From Rhexocercosporidium sp. MPI-PUGE-AT-0058 (Eukaryota; Ascomycota; Leotiomycetes; Helotiales), in NCBI GenBank assembly GCA_020746875.1, contig JAGTJL010000002.1, positions 1,550,001 to 1,614,000 on the forward strand: a stretch of DNA of 64,000 nucleotides, given 5' to 3'. A program made the translations under genes and the position numbers. Below the pieces are notes generated by a model. The model was not told the DNA's origin. It was given only the letters and a program-made list of their open reading frames with translations, and did not search any database. Below are positions 46,453 to 56,637 of this stretch, piece by piece; the first letter of the stretch is position 1; every line of letters starts with the position of its first letter.

Positions 46453-49400
46453 CTACTCCATCTTCAATACCTCGAACTGCTTGATAGTCTCCTCGAAAGC
46501 CTTCGCCTCAGTCTCAAGGTCGGCCAGCTTCTTCAGCTCGACTTCTTGCAATTCCTGGCTGACCTTCTCCTTATAGCCCTCGTCATTCAAAATCTTCTTC
46601 TGCTTCTCGATACCGACCTTTGTCTTTTCGAGCTTCTTCGCAGACTTAGCGATCTCGCCATCAATGTCGACGCGACCCTTGACGTACAGGAAGACTGCAG
46701 TGGTTGAGGAGACGGAGAAAACAACGCAGCCTGCGGGTCGGGAGTCGGTCGTGGAGAGAATGTCGATTGACGAGACACCTTTACCTGAGAGTGATTTGAT
46801 GGATTGGATTTGGGCGGTTATGGTGCTGTGGGAGGTGATATCGGTAGTTTGGACATACACTAGGGAATTTGTTAGCAAGACAAGGCATGTTGATTCAAGG
46901 TGTCAGGTTGGGGGAACCTTTAGCTTCGTCTTTGAGCGAGTACTCGGCCATCAGGGAACGAACACCACGGGAGATATCGAGAACGAGCTCGTAGGCGGCT
47001 TCGGAATCGGGACGGTCCATAGATTCATCGTAAACCGGGTATTTGGCAAGACCTATGCTGGGAGTCTTGTCATCTGGGCGGCGGGGAAGGCGTTGCCACA
47101 GCTCCTCAGTTAAGAAAGGCATGAAGGGATGGATCATGGTCAGTGCGCTTTCGAGAGCTGTGTATAGAGTGTTGAGTGCCGAAAGCTTCTCTTCCTCGGT
47201 ACCATCTTGGAGAATGGCTTTCGAGTTCTCGATGTACACATCACAGAGCTGGTTGTACCAGAATTGGTAGACAACGGAGGTTGATCTCTGGAACTCGCGC
47301 TCATTGATTGCTTGATTGATGTCCTTTGCGGCGATGGTCATCTTGTGAAGGATCCAAAGCTCCGCGAGAGATTCCTTGCCAGTGAGCTTAGAAGTCTTGT
47401 TGGGAACAAAGTCTGCAGGTAATTTGCCTAACACGAATTTGGTTGCCTGGTAAATCTTGTTGCAAAATTTGCGATAAGCGTGAATAACCTTGACGTCGAA
47501 GAGGATATCTCCAGATCCAGTGGAGTACGATACAAGCGCAAATCGCAGAGCATCAGTACCGCACTGCGGAATTCCTTCTGGGAAAGCAGTCTTCTGGTAC
47601 TTCGTGGCTCTCTCCACCTCGTTCGGAGCGAGGTTGCCGCTGGTGAGCTTCTTGTGCAAATCCTCCAAAGAACATCCCTCAATGAAATCTTGCGGATCGA
47701 TGACGTTGCCCAGAGACTTGGACATCTTTCTACCCTCAGAGTCGCGGACAAGAGAGTGGCAATAGACTTCCGTAAAAGGTACCTTGCCAGTGAGTTTGAG
47801 ACTGAACATAATCATACGGGCGATCCAGAAGAACAGAATATCCCATCCGGTCTCTAGCACTGAAGTCGGAAACAGAGTCTCGAGATCATGCGTCTTGTTA
47901 GGCCATCCCAAAGTAGCGAAAGGCCACAAGCCGGACGAGAACCACGTATCCAGGACATCCTCATCTCTCTTCAGGGTGAACTTCTTCCCAGCAAGGGCCT
48001 TCGTTGCCTTGGCGTGGGCTTCTGCCTCCGTGCGACCTGCAAACCAACGACTACCGTCGGCTTCGTCATCCTCCATGCCTTCGATTTGTGCATAGTACAT
48101 CGGTGCTTGGTGTCCCCACCATAATTGTCTTGATAAACACCAGTCATTCACATCTGTCATCCAGCGGATGTAGCTCTTCTCGGCTGATTCTGGCAGGATC
48201 TTAATCTCGCCCGATTTAACGACATCGAGAGCAGCTGCCGCCATATCCTTCATCTTCATCCACCATTGTGGCTTCAGAAGTGGCTCGATGACATCTTTCG
48301 ACTTTTCACAAAGCGGCACAGTCATTGCATTGTCCTTCTTATCGACATACAAGCCGGCTTTCTTCAAATCTTCCTGGATAGTATATCGAACGTCAAATCG
48401 CTTTTGTCCGATATAAGGGCCGGCATTTTCATTCATGAATCCATCATCAGTCAAGATGTTGATGCGTTCTAGGTTATGACGGGTACCAAGGGCAAAATCA
48501 TTTGGATCGTGGGCAGGGGTGATCTTGACGGCACCAGTACCAAAGTCCTTCTCAACATATGTATCAGCGACAATAGGCATTTTCCGGCCTGGGATGAACG
48601 GGTGAATGGCATTCTTGCCAACAAGATGTTTGTATCGTTCATCATCGGGGTGCACGGCAACACCAGTGTCTCCAAGCATGGTTTCTGGACGAGTAGTAGC
48701 CACTTCGATTTTCTCATCTGTGCCTTCAATCTCGTATTTGAAGTGAACGATGATACCAAACTCAACCTTCTTGTCATATCCAGGCACGTCAAGCAAAGTT
48801 CTACCGGTGAGCTCCTTGTTGACAACTTCTAGGTTCGAGAGAGAAGTGTTGAGCTTGGTGCACCAATTGACAAGACGATTCTCTCGGTAAATGATGCCTT
48901 CCTCATGAAGGCTGACGAATGTTTCGGTCACAGCAGCTGAGAAATTTTCGTTCATGGTAAAAGCTTCCCGAGTCCAGTCCATTGATCCACCCATTCTTCG
49001 TAGAACGGTGTTGATCTTCTGATGATACTCGGTTTTCCAGTCCCAGACGGTCTCCACGAACTTTGGTCGGCCCAGATCGTGACGAGTCTTGCCCTGACGG
49101 CGCCACAGCATGTTTTCAACAACATTTTGTGTTGAAATACCTGCATGATCACATCCTGGAAGCCACAACGTAGTCTTGCCGTGCATACGGTTGAATCGAA
49201 TCATGACATCCTGTAGGGCATTTCCCAGCGCGTGACCCATATGGAGAGCACCTGTAACATTCGGGGGTGGCTCAACAATAACGAAAGATCCTTCGGGCTT
49301 AACCTTCCCATCTGCTGTAAACTCGGGCTTGAAGAATCCTTCCTTCTCCCACCATGAGTACCACGCTGACTCCACAGCCGTCGGGTTGTATGCCTTGTAC

Positions 49401-49930
49401 TGAGGGTCATCGAACGACTTAATGATCTTCTTCTCGCCGAACGGGGTATCTTCAACATAAGGAGGAAGTACGCCCTCGTCCGCCTTCTTGGTTGCATTGG
49501 CCTTCTTCTCCTTTGTCTTGCTGGTTGTTGGAGCAGCGGTTGCGGCTTTGGCCTTCTTCTGATCGAATTTCGCCTGCTTCTCAGCCTTCTTTCGCTCTCT
49601 CTCGACTGCAGTAGCGTTAGTCACCTTGTGCCATGCTCCATGAAGGAAAAATGGGCACGCATACGCTCTTTCTCGCTCTTCACTTTTGTGCTAGCCTCCG
49701 CTGTTCCGACTTTGCTGCCCGCATCTTGCCCCGCGACGTGAGTACCGATCGGGCTGGAATTCGTAGCATCTGCGAGAGCAGTTTTGGTCTCGTTGGATAC
49801 GGGAAGAGGTTTTCCAGAAACAGGACCCGTCTCCTCGCCGACTATATAAGCATACTGTTAGATTTGTTTCTACACGGGAGCAATTGCGCTCTTCCTTACT
49901 CGGGTTATGCGACGCAGCGTTGGTGGCCAT
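46453..49930 (-). CDS. VAS1: Valyl-tRNA synthetase
   Basis: Four exons, 49930-49900, 49841-49665, 49605-46918 and 46859-46453, give 1100 aa from ATG 49930 ([10 protein letters not shown]). Class I signatures are intact: HIGH as [10 protein letters not shown] (HMGH about residues 191-194) and KMSKS as [10 protein letters not shown] (696-700). The editing (CP1) domain, anticodon-binding domain and C-terminal ValS coiled coil (about 1030-1095) are all present. A Lys/Ala-rich eukaryotic N-extension lies at about 55-115. The exon 2/3 junction uses CTAAC...CTGCAG, which is better than the nearer CACAAG because it keeps phase. Upstream of this ATG the same frame stays open for 62 codons and looks like a mitochondrial presequence (see findings). 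One gene serving cytosol and mitochondria is known for yeast VAS1. Confidence 0.95.
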
Positions 49931-50631
49931 TCTAGCAAGAGGGGTATTGAATGTAAATCTGTATGGCGACCTGCGCACCCAGAGCACTCTGGATAGAAGC
50001 TTAGACGTCGTGCTGGCGACTAATGCAAACAATTGAGTAAGTCTGGTGCGTTGTTGGCGATCAGGGTATTTCGTTCGTGGGCTGCAAGTCTGGAATACTT
50101 CAAGTCCAACTGGAGTTTATTGTGACGATGATTTTGTGAGTCAACTGGGCTCGGGCATTGGTTGGTTGGCTGGTGGCTGGCCAGGGGTGAGGTAGGCTCA
50201 CTGCAGCCAGCCTCGCCAAAGAATACAGTCCGACACGAGACTAGCCAGGGGTCAACCCTCTTTTGCCTTCTCCCACTTCCACTCCTTCTTCACCTCTTCA
50301 CATCAAGACATCCATCTTCATCACAGAATTTATCTGTCCATATCTATCCTATTCCATACTACCTGGGTCAGCTCCTCTCGAGCAAAACATAGTAAGGATC
50401 ATTTTCTACCCGATCATCGTCTATTCAAGTCTTCTCTCAACGTGGTGTTGGATTCCTCCCGATCCTTGCAGCCTCGTGGGGTCGTTCATGCAAGGCTACG
50501 GTTATCTTCTGCTGTCCGAAGCTCAGCAACATTTACTTTCATTATCGATGCATTTCAATTTCTTCTCCTGATTAGGGGACCGCAAGTCTGTATCAAAAAT
50601 CGGATGAGCCTCTGTTCGTGTGACGGGCAAC
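49931..50631. other. Bidirectional promoter region, VAS1 / MutL homologue
   Basis: 700 bp between divergent genes. The part nearest VAS1 (49931-50116) is an AUG-less open extension of the VAS1 frame with presequence-like composition. The rest is pyrimidine-rich leader sequence before the MutL gene. Confidence 0.6.
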
Positions 50632-53427
50632 ATGGCTATCACAGCTCTTCCAGACTCAACAATACACCTCCTCGGCTCATCCCAAGTTCTCACAACCCCT
50701 ACATCTCTGGTCAAAGAACTGGTCGATAACGCTCTTGATGCCAAAGCCACGTCTGTTGATATTCTCATCTCCCCAAATACCATAGACAAAATTGAAGTCC
50801 GAGACAATGGCCACGGTATTCCCCAGGCAGACCTCGACTCGCTTGGAAGGCGTGGGCATACCAGCAAATTAAGATCGTTCGATGAGCTCAAGTCCATCGG
50901 AGGTGTCAGTTTGGGCTTCCGAGGAGAGGCTCTAGCAAGTGCCGTGCAGTTAGGCTCAGTTTCCGTAACTACCAGGACTGAAGGGGAAGCTGTGGCGACT
51001 TGTGTCCAGTTGAAAGCTCCTGGTGGCATTGCAAGTCAAAGTCGGACATCTCATCCAATTGGAACGAAAGTCTCTGTCACCAAATTTCTGTACAATCTTC
51101 CAGTCCGAAAGCAAACTTCAGAGAAGGAATCGGCAAAGACACTGAGAAAGGTCAAGGATTTACTGCAATCGTATGCATTCGCTCGTCCAAAAGTCAGATT
51201 CTGTCTGGAGGTAGCCAATGGAGGTAAAGGCTCTTGGTCATTCACTCCACGCCCTCACGATGGAATGAAAGAGGCGGCTTCCCAAATCATCGGACGAGAT
51301 GCGGCAGCGCAATGTTTTGAGAGATCATTGTCATTCTCCGAGAAGTCCTCCAAGCCTGAGCTCTCCAAAAACAACAATGGCCCAGACCAGGGCCAGGTTA
51401 GCGACACCCATGTTTATGCTTCCGATGAATTCGTCGTCGAAGCGTTCATTCCAAAGCCAAAGGCGACGAGTGCTGGCCATAGCCAGTATATATCGATAGA
51501 CTCGAGACCTGTATCGCACGATAAGGGCACTATGAGAAAAATCGTCTCTGTCTACAAATACTACGCTAAAGGATCCGTTCTGGAAGGCGAAGAGAAGTTC
51601 AAGGATCCTTTCCTGCGCCTCAACATAAAGTGTCCTGTTTCGAGCTATGATCCAAATGTGGAGCCTGCGAAAGACGATGTCATATTTCAGAATGAGTCTC
51701 TTGTACTAGAATTTATTGAACAATTGTTCAAGGACGTGTACGGTGCACCTGAAGCTCCTGCTATAATGACCGCACCGCAAATCCTTGGCTTCAAAGGAGA
51801 CAATTTTGAACTCCTCATGTCTCGAAGCAAGAATAGCAAAGACCTACCCACATCTGGTGATCCTGTCAATTCAGTACAGAATATGACCCTCATTCATCCC
51901 GAACAGACTTCAGCGCCAGACGAACCACCAGAGCTTAGCGAAGGTAGGGACCTTCTTGTTCTGAGCGATGATTCTGCAGAGGAGCCCGAGAGGAGCGACG
52001 GACGGAAGTGGAGTATTGACATGTCAAAGGACTATAGCGAAGATATCGAAGGCTTCCAGAGACAGAATCGATCCTCTCAAAATTTGAGACACACACAACA
52101 TCCTGTTACAGATATTCCTGCTAGTCCTGGAAATTCCTTGAATCCATGGATCATCTCTAAGATGACAGCACCGCTTCGACCCAGGAACGTTGCTGTTCCT
52201 TCATCAGCGGGGTTCATTCCATTTGAGTGTTTACCAACGCCTCATCATTCATCTGATCCCATTGCTGCTGATGCGGAGCCATTCTTACCTATCAGTATCG
52301 AACCCCCACGCCACATAATCAACAGAGATGAAAGCTCAGCCTTGGATCTGCCCGCCGCAAATTCTCTATGTGGTGAACTTCGGAGAAGATCAATTGACTT
52401 GCTCCCCTCTACCGCTCATTCAAGCCCAATAGGAGTTGAGTCTGATAATGGTTTACTGCCTGGAGATGACTCAGGGGTCTTTAGACGCAGGAACGACTTC
52501 AGCAGCGCCAGAAATATCCTCGAGAGTCCTATGCAATCATTTCCTCGTCAAGGCAGCGCAAAGAAATCGAGAAGTGTCAATAAGCCATTTGTTCCCCCGG
52601 AGAGAGCCGTCGATAGTGTTATGTCACAAGATGGACTGCGACAAACAATTCTAACAGGAGACACTATCTATCCAGCACAAGCTCAGAATGGCCGTGCAGC
52701 AATCCGTGCGGAGTCGGAAGAAAACCCCGAGCTTGCGTGGGCTATGGACTTCGAACGTAGGAAGGAAGATGCTACTCGCCAACGTCGAAAGGAGATACTC
52801 GCTGCTCGTGCAGAAGCTCAAGCACAAGAAGATGCTGAAACTGGCACTTCTGCTTCGGTTACTAGAGGTCGTCGTCACGAGGAAAATATTGTATCACACA
52901 TCGAGAAAGATCACACAGAAGACACCGTCAGATCATCACCACACAAGAACCGGTACAATGCTGCCATAGCCGACCTGGAATCCAGCCATCAAGCTCCTCG
53001 TATCAGTAATGCTGCGAAGCCATTTCTCAAGACCTCCTTACCAGATGGTGATCCTCGAGCATATCTTATGAGACGACAAAAATCCATGCAACCAACTATT
53101 CAAGGTGGGCCCTTGAGGCCTATGCGAGCGAAGTCTACGCGACTTCCTTTGGAGAGCATTCCAGAAGCACAGAATCTGCACAGTTTGATGTTGAGGTATG
53201 CTGTTGATATTGGCGCAGTTCAAAACGCTCTTCAGAATTGCACAGGTCATGATATGTATGTCAATCATGGAAGTCAATACAAAGGTCTTCCGATGAATAT
53301 ATCAGAAGCAAATCTAGCGGAGAGCAGAATTCGTGCAGTCGTTGGGAGGTGGGTGGAGATGTGCCCTGAACAGACAAATGAACTGGAGTACAAATTCGAG
53401 AACTTGGTCCTTGTTGAGAAGCAATAG
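50632..53427 (+). CDS. MutL-family mismatch-repair protein, Mlh2/PMS1-like, without endonuclease motif
   Basis: Intronless gene of 931 aa starting at ATG 50632. The GHKL ATPase is intact: KELVDNALDA (catalytic Glu at residue 29), RDNGHGIP, RRGHTSKL and GFRGEALAS, then the transducer domain to about residue 345. The remainder is a long Ser/Pro/Glu-rich linker with a charged helix (FERRKEDATRQRRKEILAAR). The C-terminus (NLHSLMLRYAVDIGAVQNAL and on) is short, and I find no DQHAxxER-type metal-binding endonuclease motif. That points to the non-nucleolytic Mlh2/human PMS1 branch, which partners Mlh1 and limits meiotic gene-conversion tracts, rather than yeast Pms1. The paralogue assignment is inference. 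Yeast Mlh2 is 695 aa, so this protein is longer, mainly in the linker. Confidence 0.85.
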   Translation: MAITALPDSTIHLLGSSQVLTTPTSLVKELVDNALDAKATSVDILISPNTIDKIEVRDNGHGIPQADLDSLGRRGHTSKLRSFDELKSIGGVSLGFRGEALASAVQLGSVSVTTRTEGEAVATCVQLKAPGGIASQSRTSHPIGTKVSVTKFLYNLPVRKQTSEKESAKTLRKVKDLLQSYAFARPKVRFCLEVANGGKGSWSFTPRPHDGMKEAASQIIGRDAAAQCFERSLSFSEKSSKPELSKNNNGPDQGQVSDTHVYASDEFVVEAFIPKPKATSAGHSQYISIDSRPVSHDKGTMRKIVSVYKYYAKGSVLEGEEKFKDPFLRLNIKCPVSSYDPNVEPAKDDVIFQNESLVLEFIEQLFKDVYGAPEAPAIMTAPQILGFKGDNFELLMSRSKNSKDLPTSGDPVNSVQNMTLIHPEQTSAPDEPPELSEGRDLLVLSDDSAEEPERSDGRKWSIDMSKDYSEDIEGFQRQNRSSQNLRHTQHPVTDIPASPGNSLNPWIISKMTAPLRPRNVAVPSSAGFIPFECLPTPHHSSDPIAADAEPFLPISIEPPRHIINRDESSALDLPAANSLCGELRRRSIDLLPSTAHSSPIGVESDNGLLPGDDSGVFRRRNDFSSARNILESPMQSFPRQGSAKKSRSVNKPFVPPERAVDSVMSQDGLRQTILTGDTIYPAQAQNGRAAIRAESEENPELAWAMDFERRKEDATRQRRKEILAARAEAQAQEDAETGTSASVTRGRRHEENIVSHIEKDHTEDTVRSSPHKNRYNAAIADLESSHQAPRISNAAKPFLKTSLPDGDPRAYLMRRQKSMQPTIQGGPLRPMRAKSTRLPLESIPEAQNLHSLMLRYAVDIGAVQNALQNCTGHDMYVNHGSQYKGLPMNISEANLAESRIRAVVGRWVEMCPEQTNELEYKFENLVLVEKQ

Positions 53428-53906
53428 GTGATCTAGCTTGGGATGGAAAGGATGATACTATACGGAAACATCTGGTGGGGGCACATATTGGCGTTTTCTG
53501 CGTAGCATATACACGATACCCATTTGCTTTGCCGAGCTCAATATATGCAGTCTTATGGTGTGTTTGTAATAAAACTTAATTGGAATAAATACTATATCCG
53601 GATAAAAAACGATCTCTAGACCAAAATACGATAACTAATACGATTAAATGTAAATAAGCAATAAACAAAAACGAATGCCGCGGGGCCTTAGTCTTAAGCG
53701 CCCTATTCAAAGCTATCAAGACACGATACTGGGATTTAGAGACCCTACACAGAAGCCATAACAGGCAGTAGGACGAAGTCGACCACAAAAAGCAGAACAA
53801 GCAATACTAAACGAATGACATAGACAGATGAAATAGAGCTGAGAAGCTAGGAAATCCGCGAGAAAATGCAGGGATCACCACCAAGATACAGCAGAAGACC
53901 GAGCCT
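53428..53906. other. Intergenic region, 479 bp, AT-rich
   Basis: 3' flank of the MutL gene and of the disrupted gene. No feature is supported. Confidence 0.6.
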
Positions 53907-54493
53907 CTAGGGAGCCCAGTCGCGAGATCCATTGCTATGATCATGGTACCAACGCTTGTGCTGTCGACTCCATTGCCAGTACCCATCTCTGCTCTCTCCA
54001 TCCTTAGGCTCAGAGCTCCGACTCGGCCCGGCCGAGGAGTTGCTCGTGTTTGAGCTCCCAGTAGCACCTGAAGAGCCAGTAGCCCCGGAAGAGCTGCCAG
54101 CACCCGAGCCACCCCCGGCCAGAAGAATACCTTCGGACCTGAGGATCCCAATGGTCTCGTTGGTCCATTCCTGGCAGCGCCGGAGGGGCTGATTCTTATT
54201 GATCCTCCTAGGTCCGTTGAATTGCTTTGCGGGAGGAGGGTTGGCATGACAGACAGCGTCGACGCGAGACAGGCCGTCGGGCTGGATCTATCCCAGCTGT
54301 GTCTTTGATACGAACGTGCTAGACAGGTCAGGCTTCTTCGACGTCCGTCTTGTCTCGTACGTCATGCCGTTCTGGACGCCGCCTTCACGTGGAAGAGGGT
54401 TCCGGACTGATCCTGTTGGGTTTCCGCGAAGATGGTATGGTGGTTCCGAGGTGCGCCGATATATTCAATGAGGTAGACAGCATGGAATGACAT
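53907..54493 (-). pseudogene. Small conserved fungal protein gene, disrupted by a frameshift and a stop (or with an intronised segment)
   Basis: From ATG 54493 the frame reads MSFHAVYLIEYIGAPRNHHT...GTLFHV and stops at 54362. The expected family continuation (QNGMTYETRRTSKKPDLSS...SKTQLG) is in the shifted frame and meets TAG at 54290-54288, probably in place of a Trp codon. The same frame then resumes downstream (CHANPPPAKQFNGPRRIN, PLRRCQEWTNETI) and runs through a Gly/Ser-rich spacer to YWQWSRQHKRWYHDHSNG and a stop at 53907. The segment between the two readable parts, 54288-54388, happens to start GTGAAG and end ATAG, and removing it would keep phase, giving 161 aa. So the locus is either a recent pseudogene or one whose central coding part is now spliced out. 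Family recognition is from memory; its function is unknown. Confidence 0.6.
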
Positions 54494-55619
54494 ATTGACG
54501 ATGAGAAGGTTTCCAAATTGGGGATATATCGACGAAGTTTTGTAAATCGGCGACAAAGAAGACAATGAATTCGCTTTTTAATGTCGGATTGTGATCAAGG
54601 TAGCTGAATTGTACTTGAGGAAGAAGGTGATCTGAAATTCGAAAGGGGGACATAGCGAAATGGCATGTATATATACCACATTTTGTTGCAGCCGTTCTAT
54701 CATACACTCTAAAGTCGAGGTTCGCTTGGCGAGAATTAACTTCGGCCAAGCGGGCTCTAAGAATACTCTCATGTTTCATTTCGTCTCATTACATCTGGAT
54801 ACTTGGAGGTTAGCCCCTTTGTGTTGGATCTCTGCACAGCACAGATTGGCTACTTCCCTTGGGTTACTCACGATCATTCTGCGACACTCGGTTTCAGATT
54901 AGTCAAGAAGAGGCCTATGACTAGACAATCAATTGAATCTAGCTGTTGGTTTTCAGCTGAAGCTGTTGATTCGGGTTCCATACTGTGTTGTAGGTTGCTG
55001 AAAAGGGCCGCCGCGTGGAATGCGCTGACCTGGAGGCTACCGCCTGGCCGGCGTTTAGTCTAGCGTTTGACCTAAGAGTTTCACATGGCAACAGCTGGCG
55101 GTGCGGCGTTAATCGGAAATTGGAAGGGCCGAGTTGCTCAGTTGGCTCTGAGTTCGGAAGTAGAATTAACTGATCACAGAATCAGCCCCGCTGCCGCCAA
55201 GGTCGTCAGATAGCACATATTTTTAAATTTATCCTAAGAACAGTAATTTAATGATCCTACAAATGTAAGCAAATAGTTGGGTGGGAAGAACGATACTTGC
55301 GCTGAATAGGTTATGTTGGTTGGTTTGCTTAAAGTAGACGAGACAATATATCTCTGTGGAGGGAGCAAGACCGGGGGGTGAAAGTAGCAGCTAAGCGATT
55401 CTCAGTTCAGGGATCACGCATCCATCATGTACTTAGCGTCAATACCACGGTTCTGAATGCCACAATCTACAACTCCCTGTCCCTGAATCTGTGATCTCTG
55501 CTCGTTCCATAGGTGATCTCCAACAAGTCTAACTCCACCCTCTTTTCTATCACAACCCCTGAATATCGCTGCGCCGCTAAGCTAAATAGCCACGTGTGGC
55601 GCTGTCCAGCGCCGTTGGA

Positions 55620-55890
55620 AGAAGACCTGCTGTCGGACCCCGCGGGAAATAGCCGATTTCAGGGCACAGGCCACCACCAAAACAACAAATACTCCAAGTG
55701 ATAAAATGGTATTAACTCCACGACCGCAAAAGTTTCTTCCTTCAAACTAAATTTGTAAACAGCATTTTACTACTTGATAATGCTCCCGAGTTTGTATTAA
55801 TTTTATATCGATCGTCGTTATGAAAATTCGAGTTTTGGCGGGTGTCCCCGAATCTGCCACTTCCCGCGGGGCCTGACAGGACCTGGTAGC
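55620..55890. mobile_element. MITE-like element with imperfect inverted repeats
   Basis: The arm CCCCGCGGGAAATAGCCGAT (55638-55657) matches the reverse complement of the arm at 55852-55872 (CCCCGCGGGAAGTGGCAGAT) with three differences. Similarity continues with gaps through GGG-ACA and CCAAAAC toward the centre and a CCTG-containing block outward. The interior is AT-rich and about 190 bp. There is no ORF and no clear target-site duplication. Confidence 0.45.
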
Positions 55891-56157
55891 GAAACGAGAA
55901 CCGAAAGCAAGGACGTACGACTGCATACACACTAAAATTAGTATGCGTTTCTGTCAGTGCCCTTGTTGCGCTAGCGTTTAATTAGCTTAAAAATATCACC
56001 TGACCCTGCATAAAGAGGGCTTTTACTAGCAGTCGTTATTGGAGCTGTAGCTGCATAACGGGGCTGTTGACTTCGATTTAACGGGGTCCAATTAGAGATA
56101 ATTGCCTTCGTACCTCTTGGCTCTTTTCAACCCCCAAAAGGGGGGAGGGAGGGGAGT

Positions 56158-56205
56158 CTGAGGGGTTACGGAACCCCTCAGCAAGGCACGCTAATTAGTG
56201 CCTTG
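56158..56205. repeat. Two adjacent perfect hairpins
   Basis: CTGAGGGGTT-ACGG-AACCCCTCAG (10-bp stem, 56158-56181) is followed one base on by CAAGGCAC-gctaatta-GTGCCTTG (8-bp stem, 56182-56205). Confidence 0.85.
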
Positions 56206-56292
56206 TACTGTAAGTGATTTAGAAGTGTTCACTTAAGTGCTTTAACGTAGTCTTAGATTAAGAATATATTAAAGAGAGGAGCTTTCGGGGTC

Positions 56293-56319
56293 GTGCTGGC
56301 TACCTAGGTAGGCTAGCAC
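56293..56319. repeat. 27-bp near-palindrome
   Basis: An inverted repeat centred on CTACCTAGGTAG and extended by near-matching GTGCTGGC / GGCTAGCAC flanks. Confidence 0.75.
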
Positions 56320-56343
56320 ACAGTGTAGTTGGGCGGGTGAATG

Positions 56344-56403
56344 TTGCACGTGATTTGAAGCTGACACAGAACCTGTCAGGATTCTGTATACAGGTGCACG
56401 TGA
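56344..56403. promoter_or_regulatory. Paired GCACGTGAT sites and an ACCTGT/ACAGGT inverted repeat
   Basis: GCACGTGAT occurs at about 56346 and 56396, 50 bp apart, with ACCTGT (56371) and ACAGGT (56390) between them. CACGTG is the core bound by many fungal bHLH factors. The sites lie 235-290 bp upstream of the APH-family start. A regulatory role is speculative. Confidence 0.35.
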
Positions 56404-56637
56404 TGTGCTGAGTAATCTGCTTCCTCTATTTAAGGCCAGACCTTGGGATAGCTAAATTGATTTATACATCCATCTGCTGATACACTAAAACCTCTGTCTT
56501 CTGCCTCCTAGCGTCCTTATTTTGACAGAATCACCGCGAACATCCAAGGTCCCTTGAACTTCTTGTTACCTTCCTGAAGCAACGACAAATTACGGAGCTC
56601 TCTCTTTTTTCGACAATTGTTACGGGGGGTGCAAATC

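Larger units (their letters stand above)
54494..56637. other. Gene-poor region with inverted repeats
   Basis: 2.1 kb with no supported gene. It holds an imperfect inverted-repeat element (about 55620-55890), two adjacent perfect hairpins (56158-56205), a near-palindrome (56293-56319) and two CACGTGAT direct repeats before the APH-family gene. The region looks like degraded mobile DNA. Confidence 0.5.

Noticed and set aside
49606..49664. Alternative VAS1 acceptor at CACAAG (about 49625), joining to GTG ACT AAC
   Set aside because: It breaks reading phase with the donor at 49664. The CTAAC...CTGCAG acceptor keeps phase and gives the expected [12 protein letters not shown] stretch.
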